From assembly GCA_031316315.1 (NCBI GenBank), contig JADBEO010000016.1, positions 1-64,000 on the forward strand: DNA of 64,000 nucleotides, written 5' to 3'. The stretch comes from Chelatococcus sambhunathii. GTDB taxonomy: Bacteria > Pseudomonadota > Alphaproteobacteria > Rhizobiales > Methylopilaceae. The notes beneath the pieces were generated by a model. The model made no database searches. It had not been told where the DNA came from and saw only the letters and a program-made list of their open reading frames with translations. A program made the translations under genes and the position numbers. Below are positions 7,604-16,787 of this stretch, in pieces. Position 1 is the first letter of the stretch, and every line of letters starts with the position of its first letter.

Positions 7604-9670
7604 ATGATGAGCGACGGCGTGGCGATGGCGAAGCTCTCGACCTGGCACCCGGGCGAGAAGGCCATTCAGGAGCAGGTCGGCGTCGCCGATCGCATGGAGG
7701 AGGTGGGCCGGCGCGTGGTGCGGACCTACATGCCCGACCAGCATCGCGCGTTCTACGCCCAGATTCCCTTCGTCGTGGCCGGCGCCGTCGACGGCCGGGG
7801 CGACGCTTGGGCGACGCTGATTGCGGGCCCTCCGGGCTTCATCGCCTCGCGGACGCCGACGAGCCTCGACATTGCGGCTGCGCCCGATCCCAGCGACCCG
7901 GCAAGTGACGGCATCCGCGCCGGCAGCGCCATCGGGCTCCTCGGGATCGAGCTGCACACCCGCCGCCGCAACCGTGTGAACGGGATGATTCGGGAGACTA
8001 ACGGCGGCGTCCTGAACGTCACCGTCGACCAGAGCTTCGGAAACTGTCCGCAGTACATCCAGCTTCGCGACGCCGCCGTCGTCCGCGATCCGCGGGAGCC
8101 CTTTGCGGGCGTGGTCGAGGAGAGCGCCGAACTCGACGCCGACGCCCGCGCCATGATTGAAAGCGCCGACACCTTCTTCGTCGCCTCGTTCGCCGAGCGC
8201 GGCGACCGCCGCCAGGTCGACGTCTCGCACCGCGGCGGTAAGGCGGGCTTCGTCCGGGTCGGCGCTGACGGCACGCTCACGATCCCCGACTTCGCCGGCA
8301 ACCTGTTCTTCGCGACGCTTGGCAACATCCTCCTGAACGGAAAGGCCGGCCTCGTCTTCGCCGATTTCGAAACCGGCGATCTCTTGCAGATGACCGGCGA
8401 CGCCGAGGTCATCCTGTCCTCGCCGGAAATCGCCGCCTTCCAGGGCGCCGAGCGGCTCTGGACGTTCACGCCGCGCCGGGTCGTCCGGCGGCGGGGAGCG
8501 CTGCCCCTGCGCTGGACCTTCCAGACGGACGGCTGGTCGCCTCATTCCCTTCTGACCGGTGACTGGCGGGAGGCCGCCGACCGGCTGCTCGCCGCCGACC
8601 TCTCGACGCAATGGCGTCCCTTCAGGGTCACCAAGATCGCGGACGAGAGCCGCTCGATCCGCTCCTTCCACCTCTTGCCGGCGGACGGCGCCGGGCTGAT
8701 CCGGCACGAGGCCGGGCAGCACCTGCCCATCCGCGTGAAGCTTCCCGGCGGAGACAAACCTGTCATCCGCACCTACACGCTTTCCGTGGCGCCCTCGGAC
8801 GGAATCTATCGTATCAGCGTCAAGCGCGACGGCGCGGTATCCAGCCACCTGCATGACACGCTGCGGGTCGGCGACGTGCTCGAGGCCCGGGCGCCGGGCG
8901 GCGGCTTCACGATCGACGCGCACACCAAACGGCCGGTCGTGCTGCTCGCCGGCGGCGTCGGCGTGACGCCGCTCCTCGCGATGCTGCGCCATCTCGTCTA
9001 CGAGGGCCTGCGCACCCGTAGGATCCGACCGACCACCCTGATTCAGGCCGCCCGTTCAAAGGACGAGCGTCCGTTCGACCGGGAGTTGGCGGAACTCGCG
9101 GGCGCGGCCCAGGGCGCGGTCAGGTTCGTTCGAGTGCTGAGCGCCCCCGGGGATGCAGTGGAGGGGGTGGACTACGACGTCCCTGGCCGGATCGACGCCG
9201 CGCTCCTCTCGCGCGTCCTGTCGTTCGGCGACTACGACTTCTACCTCTGCGGTCCAGCCTCCTTCACGCAGTCCCTCTACGACGGCTTGCGCGGCCTGAA
9301 CGTCTCCGACGACCGTATTCACGCCGAAACCTTCGGCCCCTCGTCGCTGGTCAGGAGCGTCCCCGCCGACGTCGAGGCGGCCAAGCTGCCGCCGATGTCA
9401 ACGGAGCCGGTGCCGGTCGCCTTCTTGAACTCGTCGAAGGAGGCGCGCTGGACGCCGGAAGCCGGAACGCTGCTCGAACTCGCCGAGGTCCGCGGCCTCA
9501 GTCCGGAGTTCAGTTGCCGAACCGGGACCTGCGGCGCCTGCAGGACGAAGCTGACGGCGGGCGCCGTCACCTACGCAAAAGCGCCCTCGGCGCCCCATGC
9601 CGACGACGAGGTGCTGATCTGCTCGGCCACCCCTGCCGCGAACAGCGGGCCCGTCCACCTCGCGCTCTGA
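7604..9670 (+). CDS. Fusion protein: PNPOx-like flavin domain + FAD/NAD(P)H reductase + 2Fe-2S ferredoxin
   Basis: A 688-residue three-domain redox protein. Residues about 40-280 are a pyridoxamine-phosphate-oxidase-like FMN-binding domain (VDQSFGNCPQYIQLR, GNLFFATLGNILLNGKAGL). Residues about 330-570 form a ferredoxin-NADP reductase module with RTYTLSVAP for FAD and LLAGGVGVTPLLAML for NAD(P). Residues about 600-688 are a plant-type 2Fe-2S domain with SCRTGTCGACRTKL and a last Cys in LICSATP. Electrons would pass from NAD(P)H through FAD and the cluster, possibly to the N-terminal flavin. Two consecutive ATG codons occur at 7604 and 7607. The in vivo acceptor is unknown. The flanking GST and LysR genes suggest a detoxification role. 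Confidence 0.9.
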   Translation: MMSDGVAMAKLSTWHPGEKAIQEQVGVADRMEEVGRRVVRTYMPDQHRAFYAQIPFVVAGAVDGRGDAWATLIAGPPGFIASRTPTSLDIAAAPDPSDPASDGIRAGSAIGLLGIELHTRRRNRVNGMIRETNGGVLNVTVDQSFGNCPQYIQLRDAAVVRDPREPFAGVVEESAELDADARAMIESADTFFVASFAERGDRRQVDVSHRGGKAGFVRVGADGTLTIPDFAGNLFFATLGNILLNGKAGLVFADFETGDLLQMTGDAEVILSSPEIAAFQGAERLWTFTPRRVVRRRGALPLRWTFQTDGWSPHSLLTGDWREAADRLLAADLSTQWRPFRVTKIADESRSIRSFHLLPADGAGLIRHEAGQHLPIRVKLPGGDKPVIRTYTLSVAPSDGIYRISVKRDGAVSSHLHDTLRVGDVLEARAPGGGFTIDAHTKRPVVLLAGGVGVTPLLAMLRHLVYEGLRTRRIRPTTLIQAARSKDERPFDRELAELAGAAQGAVRFVRVLSAPGDAVEGVDYDVPGRIDAALLSRVLSFGDYDFYLCGPASFTQSLYDGLRGLNVSDDRIHAETFGPSSLVRSVPADVEAAKLPPMSTEPVPVAFLNSSKEARWTPEAGTLLELAEVRGLSPEFSCRTGTCGACRTKLTAGAVTYAKAPSAPHADDEVLICSATPAANSGPVHLAL

Positions 9671-9990
9671 GCGGCGGCGATCGCCGCGGCATGGGCAAGT
9701 CTTCCTTGTGCAGGTTCGCCGTTCATCCGAGCGAGGACCCGGGGAATCTTACCGGGGGCCGAGCGAGAACCGCTCCCCGGATTGAGCGAAGGCCATCTCC
9801 TTATTCCCACCCCCACAAGCATCCAGGAGGCGCACCGGACGCCGAGTCGACGCTCACCCCCCGCAGCCCAGGCGGCATTGGCTCGTCGCACGGTTTACTA
9901 TCCCACGACCGTTTCGCGGCGCGCCGACGCGAACGACTGTATTCGTCCCGGCCAAGATGGGCGGGCATCCCGGAACCAAAGGGCCGGATC
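9671..9990. other. Intergenic region before second LysR gene
   Basis: These 320 bases lie between the fusion oxidoreductase and the LysR gene. I see no convincing gene, RNA or repeat. A G/C-rich inverted stretch near 9735-9780 could end transcription of the oxidoreductase. Confidence 0.5.
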
Positions 9991-10881
9991 ATGGATCGCT
10001 GGCAGGCCATGCGGATTTTCGCGAAGGTGGCGGAAACGGCGAGCTTCGCCGAGACCGCGCGCGTCATGCACATGAGCGCGCCGGCCGTGACCCGCGCGGT
10101 GGCGGCGCTGGAAGAGACCATCGGCGCCCGCCTGTTCGTGCGCACCACCCGCTCCGTGAAGCTCACGGAAGCGGGAGGGCGCTACTACGAGGATTGCCGG
10201 CGCATCCTCACCGACATCCTCGAGGCCGAGGCGGCGGCGGCCGGCTCCTACGCCACGCCATCGGGAACGCTCGCCGTCACGGCCTCGGTCCTGTTCGGTC
10301 ACATGCATGTGCTGCCCATCGTGACCGATTACCTCGACGCCTACCCGACCATGGCGGCCCGGACGCTGTTCGTGGACCGGCAAGTGAACATCGTCGAGGA
10401 GGGCGTCGACGTCGCCGTGCGCATCGGCCACCTTTCGGATTCCGGCTTCACGGCCGCGAGGGTCGGCTCGGTGCGCCGCGTCGTCTGCGGCTCGCCGGCC
10501 TACTTCGAGCGGCGCGGCGTCCCGCAGACCCCGCAGGACCTGAGGGGCCACCGCGTCGCGATGTCCACGGGAGCCTGGGCGTCGACCGAATGGCGGTTCG
10601 CGCGGGATCAACGCGTGTTGGTCCATCCCGCCATGATGAGCAACACGAATGAGGCCGGCATCGCCGCGGCCCTCGCAGGCTGGGGCGTGACGCGGGTGCT
10701 GCACTACCAGATCGGTTCGGCTTTACTGGAAGGCCGCCTCAAGATCGTCCTTGCCGAGTACGAGGAGGAGCCGCTGCCAATCCATGTGGTCTACCCAGAA
10801 GGGCGGCACGCTCCGGCCAAGGTGCGGACCTTCGTCGACCTGGCCGTGGCGCGGCTGCGGGCCAATCGGCTGCTCAACTAA
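9991..10881 (+). CDS. LysR-type transcriptional regulator
   Basis: A 296-residue LysR protein of the group with the N-terminus MDRWQAMRIFAKVAETASFAE. The helix-turn-helix spans residues about 18-60 (MSAPAVTRAVAALEE, ARLFVRTTRSVKLTEAG), and the effector domain carries FVDRQVNIVEEGVDVAVRIG, typical of the DsdC/YafC-like branch. ATG 9991 gives the canonical start. It is co-directional with the GST and fusion oxidoreductase genes and probably controls them. No clear operator was identified. Confidence 0.9.
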   Translation: MDRWQAMRIFAKVAETASFAETARVMHMSAPAVTRAVAALEETIGARLFVRTTRSVKLTEAGGRYYEDCRRILTDILEAEAAAAGSYATPSGTLAVTASVLFGHMHVLPIVTDYLDAYPTMAARTLFVDRQVNIVEEGVDVAVRIGHLSDSGFTAARVGSVRRVVCGSPAYFERRGVPQTPQDLRGHRVAMSTGAWASTEWRFARDQRVLVHPAMMSNTNEAGIAAALAGWGVTRVLHYQIGSALLEGRLKIVLAEYEEEPLPIHVVYPEGRHAPAKVRTFVDLAVARLRANRLLN

Positions 10882-11042
10882 GACGGAGCAGGGCCAGCGC
10901 GAGCCGCCAACGGCACCGGCAGGTTCGATCCGAGCGGAACTTGACCAACCATGGGATCCTCGCGCTTCGGTCGGGAGAAGGAACCGGATGAAGCTCAGGG
11001 ACGCCAAATTGTTCATTTCGATCGGCCCGGCGGACAGCCCGT

Positions 11043-11936
11043 TCAGCCGGCTCGGCCAGACCCGCGCGCCGCGAGCCGTTCGACCCGCTCGACGACGGCG
11101 TCGGGCGCAAAATGGTGGAGCATGTGGCCGAGCCCCGGCGCCCGGGTGAGCCGCGCGTCGGGCAGCAGCGCCGCGAGCGTCTCGCCATGGAGGCGCGGGT
11201 TCACCACGATGTCGGCATCGCCCACCAGGACCTCGACCGGCGTTCGGCAGGTCCAGTAGCGCGCGGCGTTCCGGGCGAGGTCGAAGCCGAGCGCGAGCGC
11301 GTCCTCGCCTACCGCAGCCATGCCCTCGTCGGTCCGAACCTCGCCGAACGCCATCTCGGTCTCGAAGCGGACGGTCGGGCTCTGCGGCAGGAAGATCGAC
11401 CGCCAGAGCAACGGCAGGGCCGCGCCGTCGAGTTCGAACGGCATACGGGGCTTGAGACCGGCAAGGCGCAGCAACGCCCGCGGGCCGAAGATCGCCTGTT
11501 CGAGACGCGGCTCCGGAAACACGATGGGACTGATGGCGACGACGCCCGACACAAGCTCGGGATGGTCGAGCGCGATCTCCATGGCCAGCGCGCCGCCGAT
11601 CGAGTGGCCGATCACGATCGGCCGCGACAGGCCGAGCCCGACGATCCCCTCGGCCACGATGCCGGCCATCCGGCGGAGCGAGCCGCCGAGCGGCGGACGG
11701 GTGCTGCGGCCGTGTCCGGGCCGGTCGATCGCGACCGCGTGGAAGCGCTCGGCGAGCGGCTCGAGCAGGCTCGCGCGCATGTCGTGCGAGGTCAGCGCCG
11801 CGCCGTGGATCACAAGCACGTCGGACCCTGAGCCCGCCTCGAAGCAGGCGAGGCGTTCGCCGCTCGGCAGCCGGATCGTCGGACGCAGCTTGAGGTCGCG
11901 CGTCTCGCTGATGACTTCGACTGTCTCGCCCGCCAT
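11043..11936 (-). CDS. Alpha/beta hydrolase
   Basis: A 297-residue alpha/beta-hydrolase. The oxyanion loop is HGAALTSHD, the nucleophile elbow is GHSIGGALA, the probable acid is in VLVGDADIVV, and the catalytic His is in GLGHMLHHF. Length and order are those of ordinary hydrolases of the proline iminopeptidase / carboxylesterase type; the substrate cannot be named. Its start lies 5 bases after the end of a decayed ydeP-like sequence on the same strand, so it may once have been downstream in an operon with that gene. Confidence 0.9.
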   Translation of the reverse strand: MAGETVEVISETRDLKLRPTIRLPSGERLACFEAGSGSDVLVIHGAALTSHDMRASLLEPLAERFHAVAIDRPGHGRSTRPPLGGSLRRMAGIVAEGIVGLGLSRPIVIGHSIGGALAMEIALDHPELVSGVVAISPIVFPEPRLEQAIFGPRALLRLAGLKPRMPFELDGAALPLLWRSIFLPQSPTVRFETEMAFGEVRTDEGMAAVGEDALALGFDLARNAARYWTCRTPVEVLVGDADIVVNPRLHGETLAALLPDARLTRAPGLGHMLHHFAPDAVVERVERLAARGSGRAG

Positions 11937-11941
11937 GCGCT

Positions 11942-12391
11942 TCAGCCTGCGAGGTAGGGCGGGCCCTTCGGCCCGCGCTCGGCGACGTCCTCCTTGTTCA
12001 GGAACACGGCGTCGCGCCGACCGAGGCAGGGCAGTATGTAGCTCGTCTCCGCCAACAGGTGCGAGCGGTTGAGCTTGGTCGCGATATGGAGTGCCAGGGC
12101 TCGGCGCCCGGATGGGCCTCGAAGAAGGCGTGTCGGCGAGCTTGCGGGTCGCCTCCCAGGCGAGCGCTTTCGCGCCGTTCTCGCAGAATTCGAAGGACGA
12201 CGCTTAGCGAGGGTCGGTCCAAGCGCGGCCGGGACAGTCGAAGCCCTGCGGCTGATTGGTGCGCCGTAGCGCCCGCTTTCGCGGCTGAGCGCCATCTGGG
12301 CCCGCACCGCCGCCGCGACCGCCTGCAACGCCCCCCAGCCACCCGCCGGGCCGCCATGGATCCCGAGCCGGGGAATGTCCCGCTTCGCCAA
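11942..12391 (-). pseudogene. Decayed FdhF/YdeP-like molybdopterin oxidoreductase
   Basis: Remnant of a roughly 750-residue oxidoreductase, reduced to 450 bases and broken by frame changes. The first frame (from 12391) reads the typical N-terminus with IHGGPAGGWGALQAVA. Another frame near 12262-12202 reads NQPQGFDCPGRAWTDPR and then hits a TAA stop; the family normally has CPGCAWPD here, so the second Cys is also lost. That frame resumes with FEFCENGAKALAWEATRKLAD (about 12195-12140). The end of the region (about 12085-11942) reads the family C-terminal motif IATKLNRSHLL. Most of the catalytic body is missing. No single frame can give a working enzyme. Confidence 0.8.
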
Positions 12392-12427
12392 ACGTCGCTC
12401 CTTATGCCGCGTTATGGTGGTCGTCCG

Positions 12428-12934
12428 TCAGGAGGCCGAAGCCTGGACCGCGGTCGCGTTGAGCGTAGATGTTGCGAGCGCGGTGAGCTTCTCGTCCGCG
12501 GCTTTCTCCTCGCCGAGCGTCGCGTCCATGAGGTCGACGATCGCCTCGAGCCCGCAGGCGTCGGCATATGCTTTCAGCGACCCATAGCTCGCGATCTCGT
12601 AGTGCTCCACCTTCTGGGCGGCCGCGATCAGCGCGACGTCCAGCACCTCGGGCGCGAGACCCTCTCCGAGCAATTCGTCGGCTTCGGCCACGAGGCCTTG
12701 CATCGCCTTGCAGGTCTTCGCCTGTGGCTTAACCCCGAGCGCCTCAAACGCCTTGTCGAGACGCCGGATTTGTCCCTTCGTCTCATCGAGATGCTGCTCG
12801 AACGCTCGCTTGAGTTCGACGGAAGAGACCTTCCCGGCGAGCTCCGGCAGCGCTTGCGCGATCTGTTTTTCGGCGCTGTAGATATCGCTCAACTCTGCGA
12901 GCAGCAGGTCCTGAATTTTCTTGGTCGCCGACAT
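12428..12934 (-). CDS. Ferritin-like DUF892 (YciE/YciF) protein
   Basis: A 168-residue four-helix protein of the DUF892 family, opening MSATKKIQDLLLAELSDIYSAEKQ and containing FEQHLDETKGQIRRLDKAFE and VEHYEIASYGSL, with Glu and His residues spaced as in ferritin-like iron sites. Members are often stress-induced; the biochemical role is poorly known. ATG 12934 is preceded by AGGAGG at good distance, which decides the start over longer in-frame options. It stands alone, between the ydeP remnant and the diguanylate cyclase gene. Confidence 0.9.
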   Translation of the reverse strand: MSATKKIQDLLLAELSDIYSAEKQIAQALPELAGKVSSVELKRAFEQHLDETKGQIRRLDKAFEALGVKPQAKTCKAMQGLVAEADELLGEGLAPEVLDVALIAAAQKVEHYEIASYGSLKAYADACGLEAIVDLMDATLGEEKAADEKLTALATSTLNATAVQASAS

Positions 12935-13141
12935 CGCGCGCCTCCTGCGTTGAACTCTGGAAAGCGTGTAGCGTCGTCGATGTTCCATCGACGATCTGCG
13001 CTCCGTCGCCATGCGTCGCAGCGAGCTTTCACGTTTCGAAGCGGCCCCGCGAACGTCTCCGGCGTCAGCCTCCTTGAGCTTTGCTGATCCGGGCGTGATC
13101 AGCTGGCGGGGCGAAGATGATCGCACTGAAAGCTGGCGCCG

Positions 13142-15553
13142 TCAGGCCGCGTCGCTCGCGGCGTTCGCCAGGCGGCGCCACACGAGCGGCGCCGCGATCC
13201 TGCTGACGTCCGCGAGGCGCACGATGTGCTCGTAGGCTTCGATCGGGAGCGGTCTTCCAATCAGATACCCTTGCGCCTCATCGCAGCATTCCTGCTTGAG
13301 AAACGCCAGTTCCTCGGTCGTCTCCACCCCTTCCGCCAGGACGGGCAGTCCCAGTCCTCGCCCAAGGCCAAGCACCGCGCGCACGATCGCAGCCGCTTGC
13401 TCGTTCGAATCGACAGACCGAACCAGGGACCGGTCGATCTTGATCTTGTCGAACGAGAAGGCCCGCAGGGTGGACAACGAGGAATAGCCGGTGCCGAAAT
13501 CGTCCATGGCGATGCGCACGCCGAGAGCCTGCAGCTGACGAAGCGTCCAAAGGGCTCGGTCGAGATCGCGGATCAGCGCCGTCTCGGTGATCTCAAGCTC
13601 AAGCCGATCGGGGCTCAGCCTGGTCTGCTCGAGCACGTCGCGGACGAGCTTGGCAAAGGCGAGATGGTGTAGCTGGACGGCTGACACGTTGACGCTCACG
13701 CTGAGCGCCTGCGTCCACTGAGCTGCTTCGCGGCACGCCTCCTGCAGCGCCCATTCGCCGATCTGGACGATCGAACCCGAGTCTTCCGCGACGGGGATGA
13801 ACATGGCGGGAGGAATGTCGCCGCGCTCGGGATGGCGCCATCGCAGCAAAGCCTCGAATCCGACGATCGTCCCCGAACCGATGGTCGTCTGCGGCTGGTA
13901 GACGAGCTGGAACTCGCCGCATGCGATCGCCTGACGCAAATCCCGGTCGAAAAGGCGGCGAGCGCGAACCTGAGATCCCATGTCCGACTTGAACATGCGT
14001 GATCCGCCGCGCCCTTCGAGCTTGGCCTGATACATCGCGGCGTCGGCTCGTCCCATCAACGTCTCGCGTTCGGCGCCGTGGAGCGGAGCGAGTGCGATGC
14101 CGATGCTGGTCGAGAGGGCGCCGCTGAAGGCCGCTCCATCGTCCTTTTTCACAGCTTCCAGTATGTCGTCGGCGAACTTTTCGGCGGCGGCGGGCTCGTC
14201 GATCCCCGGCGCGAGGATCGCGAACTCATCGCCTCCAAGGCGCGCGAAGGTCTGTCCTTCATCAAGGACCGCCTCGATCCGCCGCGCGAAGGTCTGCAGC
14301 AGCTCGTCTCCGGCGGCGTGGCCGTACAGGTCGTTAACTTCCTTGAAGCGATCGAGGTCGAGGCAGAGCACCGTGAGCCCACGGCCGCTGGCGCGCATCT
14401 CGTCGATCGCCCGGTCGAACTTGGCGTTGAAGCTGCTGCGGTTCGCGACGCCCGTGAGATCGTCGTGATGCGCGAGAAAGTGAATGTGGCGCTCCGCCTC
14501 GCGGCGGGCCCGCAGGTCACGAAGGGCCACCGCGCGGTGGGGGCGCCCTCCCAGGTCGATGGAATGCTCGATCAGCTCGACAGGGATCAGGTCGCCGGCG
14601 GCGTCGCTCAGCTCGATCTCCTCAGCCTGATGAGCGTTCTGGGCGCTTTGGGCAAGCGGGGGGAGCACCTCCGCGAGCGACGCCCCGGCCAAGCTCCCCG
14701 GTGCGCGTCCGAGCAGAGCGGCGAGGCTGTCGTTGGCGGTGACGATCCGATCGCCGTCGCACACCAGGACGCCTTCGACCGCCGCGTTGGCGAGGCTTCG
14801 GACAAGCTGCTCGCGCTCGTGCCGTCGGCGCTCGCGGTTCTCGAACACGAGCGCTCCGAGCGCGAGGACGATAATGCTGAGGCTGGGTATGGAGACGATC
14901 GCCGCCAGCCAACGATGCGGCGCGGCGTCGGAGGCGATCGCGGACAGCGGATCGGGCGTGATCGCGACCGCGCCCATGGCCGTGAAGTGATGGCCGCATA
15001 TCGCGATGGTGAGCAGAAGCGCGGCGAGCGCCTCGTCGCGAGGTGAGCGTCGCCGCAAGGCGACGGGGAGAGCGGCCGCGCCGCCGGCCACTCCTATCAA
15101 GATCGACGCTGCGACCAGCGCTGCGCTCCAGCGAATCGTGCCGGCGACCTCGTAGGCCGCCATGCCGAGATAGTGCATCGCGGCGATGCCCAGCCCGATG
15201 ACGCCGCCCCCGATCCAGGCCGACGCCGGCAGCCTGCGCCATAGCGACAGTCGAAGGGCCGCGCCGGTGAGGAGGACCGCGACGACCAGCGAAAGCACCG
15301 TCAGATTGAGATCGTAGCCGCTCGGAAGCCCAGGGGCGTAGGCCAGCATGGCGACGAAGTGCGTCGCCCAGATCCCGGAGCCGCTCGCCAGCGCCGCCAG
15401 GCTGAGCCAGGCGCCGCGCGTCGAGCCGGTCGCGTCCTGAGCCCGATGAAGAACCGCCACCGCCGTGTAGGACGCCAGCGCGCAGATGACGGCCGCGAGC
15501 AACACCAGCCAGAGGTTGTGCTGTTCGGTGATGCAGCCGATGACGCTGAGCAT
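13142..15553 (-). CDS. MHYT - PAS - GGDEF - EAL cyclic-di-GMP enzyme
   Basis: An 803-residue membrane sensor. The first 240 residues are a seven-helix MHYT domain with the metal-binding motifs ATHFVAML, AMHYLGMA and GHHFTAMGA. A PAS-like segment follows (about 255-345). The diguanylate cyclase domain has RLGGDEFAIL. The phosphodiesterase domain has EALLRWRHP, NVSAVQ, EITETALI, DDFGTGYSSL, KIKIDRSLV and AEGVET, so both catalytic sites look intact. It could make or break c-di-GMP, possibly in response to O2, CO or NO through bound copper as proposed for MHYT. It is monocistronic. The N-terminus MLSVIGCITEQHN is typical, supporting the start. Confidence 0.93.
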   Translation of the reverse strand: MLSVIGCITEQHNLWLVLLAAVICALASYTAVAVLHRAQDATGSTRGAWLSLAALASGSGIWATHFVAMLAYAPGLPSGYDLNLTVLSLVVAVLLTGAALRLSLWRRLPASAWIGGGVIGLGIAAMHYLGMAAYEVAGTIRWSAALVAASILIGVAGGAAALPVALRRRSPRDEALAALLLTIAICGHHFTAMGAVAITPDPLSAIASDAAPHRWLAAIVSIPSLSIIVLALGALVFENRERRRHEREQLVRSLANAAVEGVLVCDGDRIVTANDSLAALLGRAPGSLAGASLAEVLPPLAQSAQNAHQAEEIELSDAAGDLIPVELIEHSIDLGGRPHRAVALRDLRARREAERHIHFLAHHDDLTGVANRSSFNAKFDRAIDEMRASGRGLTVLCLDLDRFKEVNDLYGHAAGDELLQTFARRIEAVLDEGQTFARLGGDEFAILAPGIDEPAAAEKFADDILEAVKKDDGAAFSGALSTSIGIALAPLHGAERETLMGRADAAMYQAKLEGRGGSRMFKSDMGSQVRARRLFDRDLRQAIACGEFQLVYQPQTTIGSGTIVGFEALLRWRHPERGDIPPAMFIPVAEDSGSIVQIGEWALQEACREAAQWTQALSVSVNVSAVQLHHLAFAKLVRDVLEQTRLSPDRLELEITETALIRDLDRALWTLRQLQALGVRIAMDDFGTGYSSLSTLRAFSFDKIKIDRSLVRSVDSNEQAAAIVRAVLGLGRGLGLPVLAEGVETTEELAFLKQECCDEAQGYLIGRPLPIEAYEHIVRLADVSRIAAPLVWRRLANAASDAA

Positions 15554-15925
15554 CGATCTCTCCGCCTGGTGAAAGAGTCTTTCATCGGCGGTGGAAGCCT
15601 AAGAAGCCCAGAAAGGGCTCTGGCGCATTTTAAGGAGTCCGCGTGCGAACGCCGTCGATGAGCGATCATGGGCACCGGCCGAATTGGCGACGGCCGCCCA
15701 CGGCGGCGGCCGGCCGGGGCCACCGCAAGTCTCCACGCCCGTCCCTGCTTTCCGCCTGCTGCGGCATACCTACGAGCCGATGCGCAAAGCGGAAGCTGAG
15801 GAACGGCTTGCGCCAGAAGCGCATGTCGACCAGCGCTCGCGAAGCCGACATGGATGGCAGGTGCGACCACTCGCCCGCTCGCTCAACAAAGGATCGAAAA
15901 TTCTTCTCCTGCTTATCCGCGGTCC
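15554..15925. other. Intergenic region, no gene seen
   Basis: These 372 bases separate the MHYT gene start from the 3' end of the GntR regulator. Short open frames exist on both strands but none has a good ribosome site or recognisable protein. It should hold the promoter of the MHYT protein. Confidence 0.5.
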
Positions 15926-16618
15926 CTACGCCCGATCCGGACTGCCGGCATCCTGCTTCCGGTCGCCATAGCCGTTGGCGAGCTGCTCGAACGACTCTTC
16001 GACGAGGCTGACATGGCGCAGCATCGCAGCGTGGGCCGCAGGGGCGTCGGCGGCGAGAATCGCCGCGGTCACCGCGCCGTGCTCTTCGTGCGAGCGCGGC
16101 AGCCGCCCGGGCGTGCGGAACTGCGCGCGGCGGTAGGGCATGAGGCGCGAGCGGAGCCCGCTCGCGATCTCCGCCAGATGCCCGTTGTGGGCGCCGGCGT
16201 AGATCTGGGTGTGGAAGGTGAGGTTCGCGGCGGCGAAGCCCTCGGCGTCGCCATCCGCCGCCAGAGGCCTCATCGAGGCGTGGAATTCCTCCAGCCGGCG
16301 CCGCTCCATCGGCGTCATGCCGATCGCGGCGAGGCGCGCGCAGGTCGCCTCCATCTCGGCCATGGCGCCGAACAACTCGGCGAGCTTCGCCGGTGTGATG
16401 CTCGCGACCACGGCGCCGCGGCGCGGGCGGACATCGACGAGGCCGCTCGAGGCGAGGCGCCTCAGGGCCTCCCGGACGGGGGTACGCGAAACGCCGTAGC
16501 GGTCGGCGAGCGACAGCTCGTCGAGCCTGTCGCCCGGCGCGAAGGCGCCGTTGATGATGTCGGCGGACACGTCGCTGACGAGGCGGTCGGCGCGGGTCCG
16601 GTCGTCGAGCAGAACCAT
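15926..16618 (-). CDS. GntR-family (FadR/FCD) transcriptional regulator
   Basis: A 230-residue GntR repressor. The winged helix-turn-helix is at residues about 5-70 (LADRYGVSRTPVREALRRLASSG). The FCD effector domain has metal-site residues in NLTFHTQIYAGAHNGHL and the late HAAMLRHVSLVEESF. I place the start at ATG 16618, preceded by GGAG; longer frames upstream add no family sequence. It is divergent from a dipeptide-type ABC operon, and a palindrome at 16737-16752 in the shared region is a likely operator. FCD proteins usually bind organic or amino acid ligands, here presumably the transported substrate. Confidence 0.9.
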   Translation of the reverse strand: MVLLDDRTRADRLVSDVSADIINGAFAPGDRLDELSLADRYGVSRTPVREALRRLASSGLVDVRPRRGAVVASITPAKLAELFGAMAEMEATCARLAAIGMTPMERRRLEEFHASMRPLAADGDAEGFAAANLTFHTQIYAGAHNGHLAEIASGLRSRLMPYRRAQFRTPGRLPRSHEEHGAVTAAILAADAPAAHAAMLRHVSLVEESFEQLANGYGDRKQDAGSPDRA

Positions 16619-16736
16619 CGAACGCTCCGGATCACGCTTTGAGAGATGCCTGCGCACCTCAAACTGCACAAGCCTAAATCGCATGCATGCCAAAGTTTGT
16701 GCACGCTTGGTGAGCATTCGAGCATGCAATCACGCT

Positions 16737-16752
16737 ATATTGAATACAATAT
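16737..16752. promoter_or_regulatory. Candidate GntR operator
   Basis: Perfect inverted repeat ATATTG-AATA-CAATAT, in the 169-base region between the divergent GntR gene and the ABC transporter operon and 35 bases before the binding-protein start. Its TTGNNNNCAA core resembles operators of FadR-subfamily repressors. The assignment rests on position and symmetry only. Confidence 0.55.
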
Positions 16753-16787
16753 TTGGAGATCGAGATCGTCGGCGCGGGAGACGCAGC

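Noticed and set aside
6902..8992. 696-codon minus-strand open frame opposite the GST and the fusion oxidoreductase
   Set aside because: It covers two well-supported plus-strand genes and has low-complexity Arg/Gly/Asp composition without motifs.
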